A stretch of 64,000 nt of DNA from Polynucleobacter sp. JS-Mosq-20-D10. GTDB lineage: Bacteria; Pseudomonadota; Gammaproteobacteria; Burkholderiales; Burkholderiaceae. Under the pieces are notes generated by a model. The model worked only from the letters and a program-made list of their open reading frames with translations. It was not told where the DNA came from and did no database searches. This document shows positions 14,213 to 24,018 of this stretch, one piece after another. Location of the stretch: the NCBI RefSeq assembly GCF_018687755.1, contig NZ_CP061305.1, positions 1,363,099-1,427,098 on the forward strand, read 5' to 3'. The translations under genes were made by a program, and so were the position numbers. Within the stretch, counting starts at the first letter, position 1. Each line of letters starts with the position of its first letter.

Positions 14213-14563
14213 TTATAGCCTCCTAGCCTTTCTTTTAGCTGCGGCAGCCTGGAATTTGGCATCTTGATTCTGATTGGCCTTCTTGCGACGGACAGCCTTG
14301 GGGTCAACCAGGAGCGGAGAATACAGCTCTAGGCGATCACCGTCGTAAATAGGGCTATCCCACTCCTTCCGCTTGCCAAAGACGCCGAAACAGCCTTTTC
14401 TGGCCAAGACGGAATCATTGGGGCCTTTGGCAATTCCAGCTTTAGTGAGGGCAAGTCCTACAGTAGGAGCCTCGGAGGGCAATAAGTGCAGCGTGAAAGG
14501 GCTTAAATGAGGCTCACCTAAGCGGGCATCACAAATCAGAATCTCCATAGACTGGCTAGCCAT
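14213..14563 (-). CDS. RnfH family ubiquitin-like-fold protein
   Basis: A RnfH/UPF0125 family protein of 116 residues. The core MEILICDARLGEPHLSPFTL, GLALTKAGIAKG, CFGVFGKRKEWDSPI and GDRLELYSPLLVDPKAVRRK matches the family, whose fold resembles ubiquitin and whose function is not settled. The tail is lysine/arginine/alanine-rich. The open frame extends to 14632, but starting at the ATG at 14563 leaves only an eight-base overlap with ratA and fits the family length; the next ATG (14548) is also possible. ratA and rnfH form a common pair in proteobacteria, usually next to smpB, as here. Confidence 0.85.
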   Translation of the reverse strand: MASQSMEILICDARLGEPHLSPFTLHLLPSEAPTVGLALTKAGIAKGPNDSVLARKGCFGVFGKRKEWDSPIYDGDRLELYSPLLVDPKAVRRKKANQNQDAKFQAAAAKRKARRL

Positions 14564-14987
14564 AGAGATCTTCAGCCCGCTTGACGAAACAATCCACAAA
14601 GGTGCCTGCAATATGCCCGAAGACTGGGCCAATAATCTTATCTAGGATGACGCTCTTAAACTCCCAGTGCAGCTTAAATTCCACCTTGCAGGCATCCTCC
14701 TTGAGGGGAATGAAGTTCCACTGCCCAGAAAAATGCTTGAACGGGCCATCCACAAAGACCATCTCAATGCTTTCGGGGCGAAGATTGGTGTTTCGAGTAT
14801 GGAAATACTGATTAATACCCTTAAAGTGGATATTGATTTTGGCATCCAAAACAGTCTCGGATTGCTCAAAAATTTCCACACCGCCGCACCAGGGCAAGAA
14901 CTCTGGGTAGCGGGCAACGTCAGTTACTAAACCATACATGCGGTCCGCGGATTGGCCAATTAAAACGGTCTTGTTGACGTCTGCCAT
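14556..14987 (-). CDS. ratA: RatA-type START-domain protein (coenzyme Q-binding family)
   Basis: A 143-residue START/polyketide cyclase-like protein. Family features include VARYPEFLPWCGGVEI, FKGINQYFHTRN and the C-terminal GTFVDCFVKRAEDLYG. In E. coli the homolog RatA has been described as binding 50S subunits and blocking association; the eukaryotic and some bacterial relatives (COQ10) bind ubiquinone, so the cellular role is open. The open frame begins with TTG at 14993, but the ATG two codons later (14987) is the better start. It is divergent from smpB, with 26 bases between the two starts. Confidence 0.85.
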   Translation of the reverse strand: MADVNKTVLIGQSADRMYGLVTDVARYPEFLPWCGGVEIFEQSETVLDAKINIHFKGINQYFHTRNTNLRPESIEMVFVDGPFKHFSGQWNFIPLKEDACKVEFKLHWEFKSVILDKIIGPVFGHIAGTFVDCFVKRAEDLYG

Positions 14988-15013
14988 AATCAATCTTGAG
15001 AAGCTAAATAAAT

Positions 15014-15466
15014 ATGAGTATCGTCGAAAACAAAAAAGCCTTCTTCGATTATTTTATCGAGGAACGATTCGAGGCAGGGCTGGTTCTGGAAGGTTGGGAA
15101 GTAAAAGCCATCCGCGCCGGTCGCGTGCACGTCAAAGAAGCGTATGTTGTCATCCGTCGGGCGGAGCTGTTCCTGATCGGCTGCCATATTACCCCCCTGC
15201 TATCAGCTTCCACCCACATAGTCCCTGACAGCATCCGCACCCGCAAACTTCTCCTCAATGCAATTGAGATTAAAAAGCTTATCGGTAAAGTAGAGCAAAA
15301 AGGCTACACCCTTGTCCCATTGAACTTACATTTCTCCAAAGGGAATGTGAAGTGCGAGATTGGATTAGCCCGTGGCAAGAAACAGCATGACAAACGCGCT
15401 GCCACCAAAGAGCGTGAATGGGAAGTTCAAAAGGGTCGAATTGCTCGAGGCGACCTCAACGCATAA
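15014..15466 (+). CDS. smpB: tmRNA-binding protein SmpB
   Basis: SmpB binds tmRNA and brings it to stalled ribosomes for trans-translation. The 150 residues are normal: [20 protein letters not shown] at the start, the [12 protein letters not shown] core, and the basic tail ([14 protein letters not shown]) that enters the decoding site. The tmRNA gene itself is not in this window. 149 bases without a clear gene follow; they hold no terminator I can support. Confidence 0.97.
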   Translation: MSIVENKKAFFDYFIEERFEAGLVLEGWEVKAIRAGRVHVKEAYVVIRRAELFLIGCHITPLLSASTHIVPDSIRTRKLLLNAIEIKKLIGKVEQKGYTLVPLNLHFSKGNVKCEIGLARGKKQHDKRAATKEREWEVQKGRIARGDLNA

Positions 15467-15615
15467 TTTCCTGAAGCTATAGAGGCTCAATAATCTCAGG
15501 CGCTCAATTCCATTGGAGAGTAAGCCGCTATAGATATGCACCAATTAAGTGCATTGAGCACCAAGCTGCCCCATCACCCCAAATGCAGTAAACCTAAAGG
15601 CATTAGTTTGTAAGT

Positions 15616-17028
15616 ATGAAATTGCCTTTTGATGAAATGCTCGACGCCAGCGGAAAAGCCCGTCCCCATTACCAAATTTTCCACAATTGGCTCAAGCAGC
15701 AAAGCGATACACTGATGGGCCTCAAGCGCGCTGAAGCTGATCTCATCTTCCGACGAGTTGGCATTACCTTCGCCGTCTATGGAGATGATCTGGGATCTGA
15801 GAGGACCATTCCCTTTGATCAAGTCCCCCGCATCTTTACTGCCAAAGAATGGGAGCAGCTAGAAGCTGGCTTACGTCAACGGGTTAAAGCACTCAATCGC
15901 TTTATCTACGACGTGTATCACGAAGAAGACATTATCAAAGCAGGCATTATTCCCGCTGAGCAAATTTATAACAACGCGCAATACCGACCGGAGATGCGCA
16001 ACGTGAATGTGCCACGGGATATTTATGCACAGATCGCCGGAATTGATATTGTGCGAGCTGGTGAGGGTGAGTTTTATGTCTTAGAAGATAACTTGCGTGT
16101 TCCGTCTGGCGTCTCTTATATGGTTGAAGATCGCAAAATGATGATGCGACTCTTCCCCGACCTGTTTCAACAGTATCGCGTTGCCCCTGTCGAGCACTAT
16201 CCTGATTTTTTGTTGGAATGTTTGAAGTCAGTTAAACCCAATGATGTCAAAAAGCCTAACGTCGTAATACTCACTCCAGGCATGTACAACTCTGCCTATT
16301 TTGAGCACAGCTACCTAGCCCAGCAGATGGGTGTTGAACTAGTTGAGGGCAAGGACTTGTTTGTAAAGAACGAGCAAGTCTTTATGCGCACCACCCAAGG
16401 ACCTGAGCGGGTTGATGTCATTTACCGTCGAGTCGATGATGACTTCTTGGACCCTCTTGCATTTCGCTCCGACTCGACTTTAGGTGTTGCTGGGCTACTC
16501 TCCGCACATCGCGCAGGCAATGTGACTTTGGCGAATGCCATTGGTACCGGTATTGCTGATGACAAATCCATCTACCCCTATGTGCCCGATATGATTGAGT
16601 TCTATTTGGGCGAGAAACCGATTCTCAATAACGTGCCGACTTTCCAATGTCGTAAGCCAGATGATCTTGCTTACACCCTAGCAAATTTAGATAAGTTAGT
16701 AGTGAAATTAACGCATGGTGCCGGCGGTTATGGCATGTTAGTGGGGCCAGCCTCTAGCACAGCAGAGATAGAGGAATTCCGAAAACATCTGATTGCCAAC
16801 CCAGATAAATACATTGCCCAGCCAACACTTGCGCTATCTACCTGCCCAACTTTTGTTGAGTCTGGTGTTGCACCCCGCCATATTGATTTGCGCCCATTTG
16901 TTTTATCGGGCAAAACCATCAAGATGGTGCCAGGCGGACTTACTCGTGTTGCCCTCAAAGAAGGTTCTTTAGTCGTGAACTCCTCACAAGGTGGCGGCAC
17001 CAAGGACACCTGGGTACTCAAAGAATAA
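15616..17028 (+). CDS. Circularly permuted ATP-grasp protein (Anbu cluster)
   Basis: A 470-residue circularly permuted type-2 ATP-grasp protein (formerly DUF404/DUF407). Landmarks are IYDVYHEEDIIKAGIIPAEQ (shortened here), AGIDIVRAGEGEFYVLEDNL, SGVSYMVEDRK, DVIYRRVDDDFLDPL and KLTHGAGGYGML. ATP-grasp enzymes join a carboxylate to an amine through an acylphosphate, so a peptide- or amide-ligase role has been predicted for the family; no substrate is known. It is the first of four co-directional genes (gaps of 15, 8 and 61 bases) with alpha-E, transglutaminase and Anbu proteins, a set that recurs in many proteobacteria. Confidence 0.9.
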   Translation: MKLPFDEMLDASGKARPHYQIFHNWLKQQSDTLMGLKRAEADLIFRRVGITFAVYGDDLGSERTIPFDQVPRIFTAKEWEQLEAGLRQRVKALNRFIYDVYHEEDIIKAGIIPAEQIYNNAQYRPEMRNVNVPRDIYAQIAGIDIVRAGEGEFYVLEDNLRVPSGVSYMVEDRKMMMRLFPDLFQQYRVAPVEHYPDFLLECLKSVKPNDVKKPNVVILTPGMYNSAYFEHSYLAQQMGVELVEGKDLFVKNEQVFMRTTQGPERVDVIYRRVDDDFLDPLAFRSDSTLGVAGLLSAHRAGNVTLANAIGTGIADDKSIYPYVPDMIEFYLGEKPILNNVPTFQCRKPDDLAYTLANLDKLVVKLTHGAGGYGMLVGPASSTAEIEEFRKHLIANPDKYIAQPTLALSTCPTFVESGVAPRHIDLRPFVLSGKTIKMVPGGLTRVALKEGSLVVNSSQGGGTKDTWVLKE

Positions 17029-17043
17029 AAGGGATAAGTCAAT

Positions 17044-18027
17044 ATGCTAAGTCGTACCGCTGATTGCCTTTACTGGATGGCCCGCTACACAGAACGTGCA
17101 GAAAATACTGCTCGCATGTTGGACGTCAATCACCAAACCTCCCTCCTCCCACAGCCTGCAGAGTTTTTAGAGCAAAGCTGGAAGAAGCTCCTGACGATCT
17201 CTAAGCTGGAAAAATTATTCCTAGAGAAATACGATGTAGTTACTCGTGAGAATGTCTTGGATTTTATGATTTACGAGACCAGTAATCCATCAAGCATCGT
17301 ATCCTGCTTATTTGCTGCCCGTGAAAATGCCCGTGTCATTCGGGGCAAGATTACTTCTGAAGCATGGGAAACCCAAAATACTACTTGGCTGGAATTACAG
17401 CGCATTCTGGAAGCTCGTAATCAAACTGACCCAAGCAGATTGCTGGAATGGGTAAAGCACCGCTGTCATTTATTTAGAGGCGTCATGCATGGCACTATGC
17501 TCAAGAATGAAGCCTTCTACTTCATGAATGTCGGCACATTACTTGAGAGAGCCGATAACACCGCCCGTATTTTAGAAACTAAATATGAAGGTCAAGCAGC
17601 CCTGAAGGTATTACGTAAGGACAAGGAGGGCAAATTAGTTGATGAGACCGATGGGAATTTCTTTGATTTCTATCACTGGGCCGCCCTACTGCGCTCAGTA
17701 TCTGCATTTGAGATCTATCGGCAGATTTACTCTGATCAAGTAACACCCAAGCAAGTTGCCCAACTTTTAATTTTTAATAAACAGATGCCGCGCTCATTAG
17801 TGTGCTGCGTTAATGAACTCATTCCTTTAATTGCAGAAATGAAAAATCAGCAATCCAAAGAAATTGAGCGCCTGCTTGGAAAACTCAAAGCAAGCTTAGA
17901 TTATTCCGATATTGATGAAGTTTTTTCTCAAGGGCTGGAAGAGTTCATTAAGGAGTTCTTAGAGCGCATCAACTATATTGCTGATGAGTTCAGTAATGCC
18001 TATCTCATACCATTAGCCGTAGCTTAA
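17044..18027 (+). CDS. Alpha-E domain protein (Anbu cluster)
   Basis: A 327-residue, mostly helical alpha-E domain protein (formerly DUF403). The start MLSRTADCLYWMARYTERAE and the later internal repeat of the same motif, NVGTLLERADNTARILETKY, are typical. Its biochemical role is unknown; it always travels with the permuted ATP-grasp protein and is thought to act with it. AAAGGGA precedes the ATG by eight bases, 15 bases after the previous stop, so the two are co-translated. Confidence 0.9.
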   Translation: MLSRTADCLYWMARYTERAENTARMLDVNHQTSLLPQPAEFLEQSWKKLLTISKLEKLFLEKYDVVTRENVLDFMIYETSNPSSIVSCLFAARENARVIRGKITSEAWETQNTTWLELQRILEARNQTDPSRLLEWVKHRCHLFRGVMHGTMLKNEAFYFMNVGTLLERADNTARILETKYEGQAALKVLRKDKEGKLVDETDGNFFDFYHWAALLRSVSAFEIYRQIYSDQVTPKQVAQLLIFNKQMPRSLVCCVNELIPLIAEMKNQQSKEIERLLGKLKASLDYSDIDEVFSQGLEEFIKEFLERINYIADEFSNAYLIPLAVA

Positions 18028-18035
18028 AGATCACC

Positions 18036-18833
18036 ATGCACCTGAAGATTCGTCATCGCACAGAATATCGCTATGAAACACCAGTACGCTACTCAATCCA
18101 AGAGCTACGCCTAACACCTCCCGATGTAGCAGGCCAATCTATTGAAAAGTGGAAAGTCAGCACCCCTATTAAGACAAGTAGCTCACACGATGCTTTTGGT
18201 AATCTGTATAGCGTTTTTGTGCAAGAAAACGCATACACCTCGATGATAATTGAGGCAGAAGGCGAGGTCATGACACAAGATGCTTTTGAGTTCCTAGATG
18301 AGCCCAAGGCAGTTTCGCCCTATCACCTCCTTCAGCAAACTAATCTAACTGAGCCTACCGCAGCAATGCTGGAGTATTTCTCATCATCCCTACCCAAGAA
18401 GAACTCTATTGATGAGGTATTGGAGTTAGCTGCGGCAGTCCAGCGGGAAATTTTGTATTTCCCAGGGCAAACGAATTCCGCAACCACTGCCGCCCAATCT
18501 TTTGCTATGAAATCCGGTGTTTGCCAAGATCATGCACATATCATGCTCGGCCTTTGTCGCACCTCTGGCATTCCAGCGCGTTACGTCAGTGGCTACTTCT
18601 TCGCGGAAGATTCGCCCAACCTAGCAAGCCACGCCTGGATAGATTTTTGCACCGACATTGATAAAGGACTTTGGCTGAGCATTGATATCACCAATGCGTG
18701 CTTTACTGATGCACGCCATGTGCGCTTGGCGATTGGGAGGGATTATTACTCGGCAGCGCCCGTTAAGGGTGTGCGATCTGGCGGGGGTGGCGAAGAGTTA
18801 AGTGCCAGCATCTCGATTACTCAAATGAACTAA
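18036..18833 (+). CDS. Transglutaminase-like cysteine protease (Anbu cluster)
   Basis: A 265-residue protein with an N-terminal beta-rich domain (MHLKIRHRTEYRYETPVRYS) and a transglutaminase-like catalytic core. The Cys-His-Asp triad can be read as Cys in KSGVCQDHAHIML, His in ASHAWIDF and Asp in LSIDITN. Members of this fold are more often peptidases than cross-linkers. It starts eight bases after the alpha-E gene. In the predicted system it would cut or join peptides made by the ATP-grasp partner; this is inference from genome context. Confidence 0.9.
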   Translation: MHLKIRHRTEYRYETPVRYSIQELRLTPPDVAGQSIEKWKVSTPIKTSSSHDAFGNLYSVFVQENAYTSMIIEAEGEVMTQDAFEFLDEPKAVSPYHLLQQTNLTEPTAAMLEYFSSSLPKKNSIDEVLELAAAVQREILYFPGQTNSATTAAQSFAMKSGVCQDHAHIMLGLCRTSGIPARYVSGYFFAEDSPNLASHAWIDFCTDIDKGLWLSIDITNACFTDARHVRLAIGRDYYSAAPVKGVRSGGGGEELSASISITQMN

Positions 18834-18894
18834 AGCAGTCCTTGATAGAGTCAAGTAAGAGATAATTCAAAGAAATAATTAAAGGGACAGCAGG

Positions 18895-19755
18895 ATGACG
18901 TATTGCGTTGGACTTTGCCTAAAAGATGGCCTGGTGTTTTTGTCGGACACCCGCACCAATGCGGGCGTTGATCAAATCGGCACCTTCAGAAAGATGTCCT
19001 TATTCCAAAAGGATAAAGACCGTTTTTTTACCCTGATGAGTGCTGGTAACCTTGCCATTACTCAGGCCGTTAAGGAGATTCTGTTACAAGGCCAACTTTT
19101 TAACGGGAAAAATTTATGGAATGTGGAAAGCACCCACGATGCAGCAGTGGTCATTGGTGATGCCATCAAGCAGGTTTACGACAGAGACCATCAGGCGCTA
19201 GAAAAAGCAGGCATTGATTTCAATTGCAATCTCATTTTTGGTGGACAGATCAAAGGCGAGCGCCCAAGACTGTTTAATATTTATTCAGCCGGTAACTTTA
19301 TTGAAGCTACGCCTGAGACTTGTTACTTCCAGATTGGGGAATCTAAATACGGTAAGCCGATTCTAGATAGAGTCATTGCTTTCGATACTCCGCTGAATTT
19401 GGCCACCAAGTGTGCGCTAATTTCCATGGATTCCACCCTCAATAGTAATATTTCTGTTGGCCTGCCACTAGATCTATTGGTTTACGAAAAAAACTCCTTG
19501 CAAGCAAGCAAGCTGGTCACCATGGATGAGTCCAATCCCTACTTCAAAATGATTCACCAGTTGTGGGGCGAGAAATTACGAACTGCATTTAACTCGATTG
19601 CAGAACCCAGTTGGTCTGGAGCAACCCCATCGCGCTCGATTGCATTGCCTGCCAAAAAAATGAGTGCAGTACCTATTCATCGCAGTAGCAAGGTCCCCAA
19701 GAAAATAGTTAAAGCCAGCCCCAAAAAAGCAGTGTCTGCAAAAGCTAAGCGATAG
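18895..19755 (+). CDS. Anbu-type proteasome-like peptidase
   Basis: A 286-residue member of the proteasome-type Ntn-hydrolase family that matches Anbu, the bacterial beta-subunit relative found with these partners. After removal of Met, Thr1 (TYCVGLCL), Asp17 (VFLSDTRTNAG) and Lys32 (GTFRKMS) stand where the proteasome triad Thr1-Asp17-Lys33 is expected, so it looks catalytically intact. The last 40 or so residues form a lysine/serine/alanine-rich tail, probably disordered. AAGGGA lies seven bases before the ATG. It closes the four-gene cluster and is followed by a strong terminator. Anbu assembles into open-ring oligomers in the few structures known; natural substrates remain unclear. Confidence 0.88.
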   Translation: MTYCVGLCLKDGLVFLSDTRTNAGVDQIGTFRKMSLFQKDKDRFFTLMSAGNLAITQAVKEILLQGQLFNGKNLWNVESTHDAAVVIGDAIKQVYDRDHQALEKAGIDFNCNLIFGGQIKGERPRLFNIYSAGNFIEATPETCYFQIGESKYGKPILDRVIAFDTPLNLATKCALISMDSTLNSNISVGLPLDLLVYEKNSLQASKLVTMDESNPYFKMIHQLWGEKLRTAFNSIAEPSWSGATPSRSIALPAKKMSAVPIHRSSKVPKKIVKASPKKAVSAKAKR

Positions 19756-19776
19756 TTCGGTTGGTCACTACAAAAC

Positions 19777-19808
19777 AAAATGCCTAGATTTGCATCTAGG
19801 CATTTTTT
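19777..19808. terminator. Bidirectional terminator between Anbu and ppsA genes
   Basis: AAAATGCCTAGAT and ATCTAGGCATTTTTT form a perfect stem around the loop TTGC, with A and T runs on either side. It lies 21 bases after the Anbu stop and 29 bases after the convergent ppsA stop, so it can serve both. Confidence 0.9.
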
Positions 19809-19837
19809 ACATCATACTCATGATTAGCGATTGAGAG

Positions 19838-22237
19838 TTAAGCTTCTTTCTTACCCAACATTTCCCAAGTAGCTACTACGCTGTCTGGATTGAGGGAGAT
19901 CGAAGTAATGCCCTTAGCAACCAACCAACGCGCAAAGTCTGGATGATCTGAAGGACCCTGACCACAAATACCAACGTATTTATTTTGCTTAAGGCAAGCT
20001 TCAATCGAGCGCGCAATCATAAACTCCACTGCAGGGTCGCGCTCATCAAAGTCAATCGCCAACAATTCCATACCGGAGTCACGATCTAGGCCCAAGGTTA
20101 ACTGAGTCATATCATTCGAGCCGATTGAGAATCCATCGAAATGCTCAAGGAATTGGTCAGCTAAGATCGCATTAGAAGGAATCTCGCACATCATGATCAG
20201 ACGCAGACCATTCTCACCACGCTTAAGGCCTAACTTTGCCATCATGTCGATGACACGCTCAGCTTGCTTGATGGTGCGAACAAACGGCACCATGATCTCG
20301 ACGTTATCCAGACCCATATCCTCGCGAACACGTTTCATCGCAGCGCACTCCAAAGCAAAGGCTTCGCCGAAATCCGCTGATACATAACGGGATGCACCAC
20401 GGAAACCAAGCATTGGATTTTCTTCATCTGGCTCATAACGTGAACCACCGATGAGCTTCTTGTATTCATTTGACTTGAAGTCAGACAAACGGACAATCAC
20501 GGGTTTTGGATAGAAAGCAGCGGCAATCGTTGCCACACCCTCAACCAATTTATCTTCATAAAACTGTCGTGGGCTTGCATAGCCACGAGCAACGCTCTCT
20601 ACCGCGCGCTTGAGATCAGGATCAATATTTGGGTACTCCAAGACAGCACGGGGGTGCACACCAATATAGTTGTTGATGATGAACTCGAGGCGAGCCAAAC
20701 CAACACCAGCATTTGGAATTTGGCAGAAATCAAAGGCCAACTGAGGGTTACCAATGTTCATGGTGATCTTGACTGGGATCTCTGGCAATACACCACGAGA
20801 AACTTCAGTCACTTCAGTTTCAATCAAGCCATCATAAATATGACCCTCATCACCTTCTGCGCAAGATACGGTAACCATCATGCCGTCTTGCAAATGCTCA
20901 GTGGCATCACCGCAACCCACCACTGCAGGAACACCTAACTCACGAGCAATAATCGCTGCGTGACAAGTACGACCACCACGATTAGTGACAATCGCAGAAG
21001 CGCGCTTCATCACTGGCTCCCAGTTAGGGTCAGTCATGTCAGCAACCAATACGTCGCCCGGCTGCACACGATCCATCTCACTTGGGTCACGAATAACCCG
21101 AACTGGGCCCGCACCAATCTTTTGACCAATCGCACGACCTTTAGCCAATACCTTTGAGCTACCTTTTAACTTGTAGCGCATCTCCACTTGACCAGCAGCT
21201 TGACTCTTCACCGTCTCTGGGCGTGCTTGCAGGATGTAAATACGGCCATCTTGACCATCCTTACCCCACTCGATATCCATTGGACGACCGTAGTGCTTTT
21301 CAATGATGACTGCGTATTTTGCTAATTCAGTAATGTCAGCATCTTCCAAGGAAAAACGATTACGTTTTTCTGGAGCAACATCTACAGTCATTACCTTCTC
21401 AGCAGAACCTGCTGGGGCAAATTGCATCTGAATCAACTTGGAACCTAAAGAGCGGCGAATAATCGCCTTTTTGTCTTTTGCCAGGGTAGTTTTAAATACA
21501 TAAAACTCATCTGGATTCACTGCGCCCTGTACCACTGTCTCACCTAGGCCATAGCTTGAAGTGATAAACACCACATCTTCGAAACCAGACTCAGTATCCA
21601 AGGTAAACATCACACCAGCTGCGCCAAGGTCTGAGCGCACCATACGCTGGATACCAGCAGATAGCGCTACTTCAGCGTGGGCAAAGCCCTTGTGAACGCG
21701 GTAAGAAATCGCACGGTCGTTATATAAAGAGGCAAATACTTCACGAATCTTCTTTAGAACATCATCAATGCCTTCAACGTTCAAGAAAGTTTCTTGCTGT
21801 CCGGCAAATGAAGCATCAGGCAAGTCTTCTGCCGTAGCAGAAGAGCGTACGGCAAACGAGCCTTTGCCAGAATCGTCTAACTTCTTAAAAGCAGTACGAA
21901 TCTCTTCATCAAGACGCGTCTGGAATGGTGCAGTCTCAATCCAACCGCGGATTTCTTTTCCAGCCTCGGCTAGCGCACGCACATCATCAATGTTCAGATT
22001 TTCCAAACGCTGTTGGATTCGCTCGGTCAAGTTGTTGTGTTCCAAGAAATCACGAAACGCTAGTGAGGTAGTGGCAAACCCAGTAGGCACACGTACACCC
22101 GTGGAGGACAACTGAGAAATCATTTCACCAAGTGAGGCATTCTTACCGCCGACTGATTCAACATCCGTCATGCGGAGTTGCTCAAAAGGCAGAACATAGG
22201 CATTTGCTACATCGTTACTTTGTTGTTGGTTGGACAT
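19838..22237 (-). CDS. ppsA: Phosphoenolpyruvate synthase
   Basis: PpsA makes PEP from pyruvate and ATP for gluconeogenesis. The 799-residue protein has the N-terminal ATP-binding domain ([13 protein letters not shown]), the phosphohistidine domain (catalytic His in [14 protein letters not shown]) and the C-terminal PEP/pyruvate domain ([33 protein letters not shown]). The gene is divergent from its own regulatory protein gene, with 106 bases between the starts. AGAGAG stands upstream of the ATG. Confidence 0.98.
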   Translation of the reverse strand: MSNQQQSNDVANAYVLPFEQLRMTDVESVGGKNASLGEMISQLSSTGVRVPTGFATTSLAFRDFLEHNNLTERIQQRLENLNIDDVRALAEAGKEIRGWIETAPFQTRLDEEIRTAFKKLDDSGKGSFAVRSSATAEDLPDASFAGQQETFLNVEGIDDVLKKIREVFASLYNDRAISYRVHKGFAHAEVALSAGIQRMVRSDLGAAGVMFTLDTESGFEDVVFITSSYGLGETVVQGAVNPDEFYVFKTTLAKDKKAIIRRSLGSKLIQMQFAPAGSAEKVMTVDVAPEKRNRFSLEDADITELAKYAVIIEKHYGRPMDIEWGKDGQDGRIYILQARPETVKSQAAGQVEMRYKLKGSSKVLAKGRAIGQKIGAGPVRVIRDPSEMDRVQPGDVLVADMTDPNWEPVMKRASAIVTNRGGRTCHAAIIARELGVPAVVGCGDATEHLQDGMMVTVSCAEGDEGHIYDGLIETEVTEVSRGVLPEIPVKITMNIGNPQLAFDFCQIPNAGVGLARLEFIINNYIGVHPRAVLEYPNIDPDLKRAVESVARGYASPRQFYEDKLVEGVATIAAAFYPKPVIVRLSDFKSNEYKKLIGGSRYEPDEENPMLGFRGASRYVSADFGEAFALECAAMKRVREDMGLDNVEIMVPFVRTIKQAERVIDMMAKLGLKRGENGLRLIMMCEIPSNAILADQFLEHFDGFSIGSNDMTQLTLGLDRDSGMELLAIDFDERDPAVEFMIARSIEACLKQNKYVGICGQGPSDHPDFARWLVAKGITSISLNPDSVVATWEMLGKKEA

Positions 22238-22343
22238 AAAATACTCTCTAAGGATAAGGAAACTGGTCGAGCGGCCGGATAAAATACGGCATACTTCATT
22301 AACTACATATTGTAGTGCTGACCAAGACCTCTAGGCCAATCTC

Positions 22344-23171
22344 ATGTCTCTCCAAACTCGTATTGTTTTTATTGTTTCTGATGGCACCGGCATTACTGCC
22401 GAGAACTTCAGCCAATCGATTTTGGCGCAATTTGAGGCCACTTTTAAGCATATTCGGGTGCCTTTTGTGGACAGCATTGAAAAAGCCCACGATGCGGTCT
22501 CTAGCATCAATCAGGCAGCCTCTAAATATGAGGTTCAGCCCATTGTTTTTACCACTTTGGTGAATCCCGAACTGAACACCATTGTCGGCAAAGCCAATGG
22601 CCTGATTTTGGATATGTTCCAAACTTTTGTGGCGCCTTTGGAGCAGGCTCTCGGGGTTAAATCAACCCATGCGATGAACCGTCTCCACCACAATGCAGAT
22701 ACTGAGGCCTACAAAAACCGGATAGAGGCCATTAACTATTCCTTAGCCCACGATGATGGTCAATCCAACAAAAATCTAGCTGAGGCCGATGTCATTTTGG
22801 TAGGTATATCGCGGGTAGGCAAAACACCAACTAGCCTTTACTTAGCCATGCAATATGGCATGAAGGCAGCAAACTACCCTCTTATTCCAGAAGACTTCGA
22901 GCGTGGGCAGTTACCCAAAGATTTAATCCCGTATCGCAGCAAGATTTTTGGCCTCATGATCGATGCCGAACGCTTGTCAGAGATTCGTAATGAGCGACGA
23001 CCTGGCAGCAATTATGCTAAGTTAGAAAACTGCCGCTACGAGATTAATGAAGCCACCGCCATGATGAAAAAAGAATCCATTCCTTGGGTGGCTACGACGA
23101 GCAAATCGATTGAAGAGATTGCGACTACTGTCTTGCAATCCATGAAGTCGGATAAAACAATCTTAGGCTAG
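22344..23171 (+). CDS. ppsR: PEP synthetase regulatory kinase/pyrophosphorylase (PSRP)
   Basis: This DUF299-family bifunctional enzyme inactivates PEP synthase by ADP-dependent phosphorylation of a threonine and reactivates it by phosphate-dependent removal. It has 275 residues; the N-terminus RIVFIVSDGTGITAE and the P-loop-like GISRVGKTPTSLYLA are typical. Its divergence from ppsA fits regulator and target. The symbol ppsR here means the PEP synthetase regulator and must not be confused with the photosynthesis repressor PpsR. Confidence 0.95.
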   Translation: MSLQTRIVFIVSDGTGITAENFSQSILAQFEATFKHIRVPFVDSIEKAHDAVSSINQAASKYEVQPIVFTTLVNPELNTIVGKANGLILDMFQTFVAPLEQALGVKSTHAMNRLHHNADTEAYKNRIEAINYSLAHDDGQSNKNLAEADVILVGISRVGKTPTSLYLAMQYGMKAANYPLIPEDFERGQLPKDLIPYRSKIFGLMIDAERLSEIRNERRPGSNYAKLENCRYEINEATAMMKKESIPWVATTSKSIEEIATTVLQSMKSDKTILG

Positions 23172-23185
23172 TGCAATAGCTAGTT

Positions 23186-24010
23186 TTAGTTGCGGCGAAT
23201 TCTCACTGTTTCAAATAGACAGATTGCTGCAGCAGTAGATACATTCAGCGATTCGACTCTTGGATCAATCGGAATGGAGACACCTTTGGCTTGTGCCATG
23301 AGATCTTCAGAAACGCCCTGGCCTTCACTTCCCATTATCCAGGCAACCGGATGGATCAACACCTTAGGCATATTAAAGAGATCGAACTCAGCATCGGCAG
23401 CTGCAGCGAGCAAAGGTGCAGTCACTGCACTGAGCACTTGCTGAGATGACCAACCTTCATAAAGATCGAGCAAGCGATGGGCGCCCATGCCAGCTCGCAA
23501 TACTTTGCTTGACCATAGGTGGGCACAACCGGATAGTGCAATTACTTGAGTAAAGCCTGCTGCTGCGGCAGTGCGCAAAATAGAGCCCACATTCCCAGCA
23601 TCCTGAATGCGATCCAAAATAATGACATCCCCCTCAAGCGTAGCAACCGACTTTTGAGGGTTCAATGCAGATTGAGGAAGGTCCAGCAAGCCTGCAATCT
23701 GCGGCGCATTGACCAGATCACTGAGCAAATCCCATAAACCTTTATCCAATTGATAAACGCGAGTCTCAGGGCAAATTTCTACATGGTCATAGACAGCCTG
23801 AGCAATCTCTGGATTTTGCAAACCCAACTCAGAGGTAATTAATGTCTTGAGTGCTGGATCACCCACCCAAGTTTGTACTAAATGGATGCCTTCTAACAAA
23901 GCTTGCCCACAAGCAAATCTAGCCTTTTGACCCTTAGGACCAGTAGCTTGCAATTGACGAATTTCCTTAAACAAGGAATTGTCTTTTGAGCTGATAGATT
24001 CAATTTTCAT
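23186..24010 (-). CDS. TrmH/SpoU-family RNA 2'-O-methyltransferase
   Basis: A SPOUT-class RNA methyltransferase of 274 residues with an N-terminal RNA-binding substrate domain and a C-terminal knotted domain. The SpoU motifs are visible: DRIQDAGNVGSILRTAAAAG, IMGSEGQGVS and IPIDPRVESLNVSTAAAI. The target nucleotide (tRNA or 23S rRNA) cannot be told. It is the last gene of the long minus-strand block, 8 bases after rnhB. Confidence 0.92.
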   Translation of the reverse strand: MKIESISSKDNSLFKEIRQLQATGPKGQKARFACGQALLEGIHLVQTWVGDPALKTLITSELGLQNPEIAQAVYDHVEICPETRVYQLDKGLWDLLSDLVNAPQIAGLLDLPQSALNPQKSVATLEGDVIILDRIQDAGNVGSILRTAAAAGFTQVIALSGCAHLWSSKVLRAGMGAHRLLDLYEGWSSQQVLSAVTAPLLAAAADAEFDLFNMPKVLIHPVAWIMGSEGQGVSEDLMAQAKGVSIPIDPRVESLNVSTAAAICLFETVRIRRN

Positions 24011-24018
24011 AGTTGGGA

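Noticed and set aside
15536..15613. A 25-residue frame ending two bases before the ATP-grasp gene
   Set aside because: GGAGAG lies 15 bases upstream, too far, and the peptide has no recognisable feature; a leader peptide cannot be excluded but is not supported.
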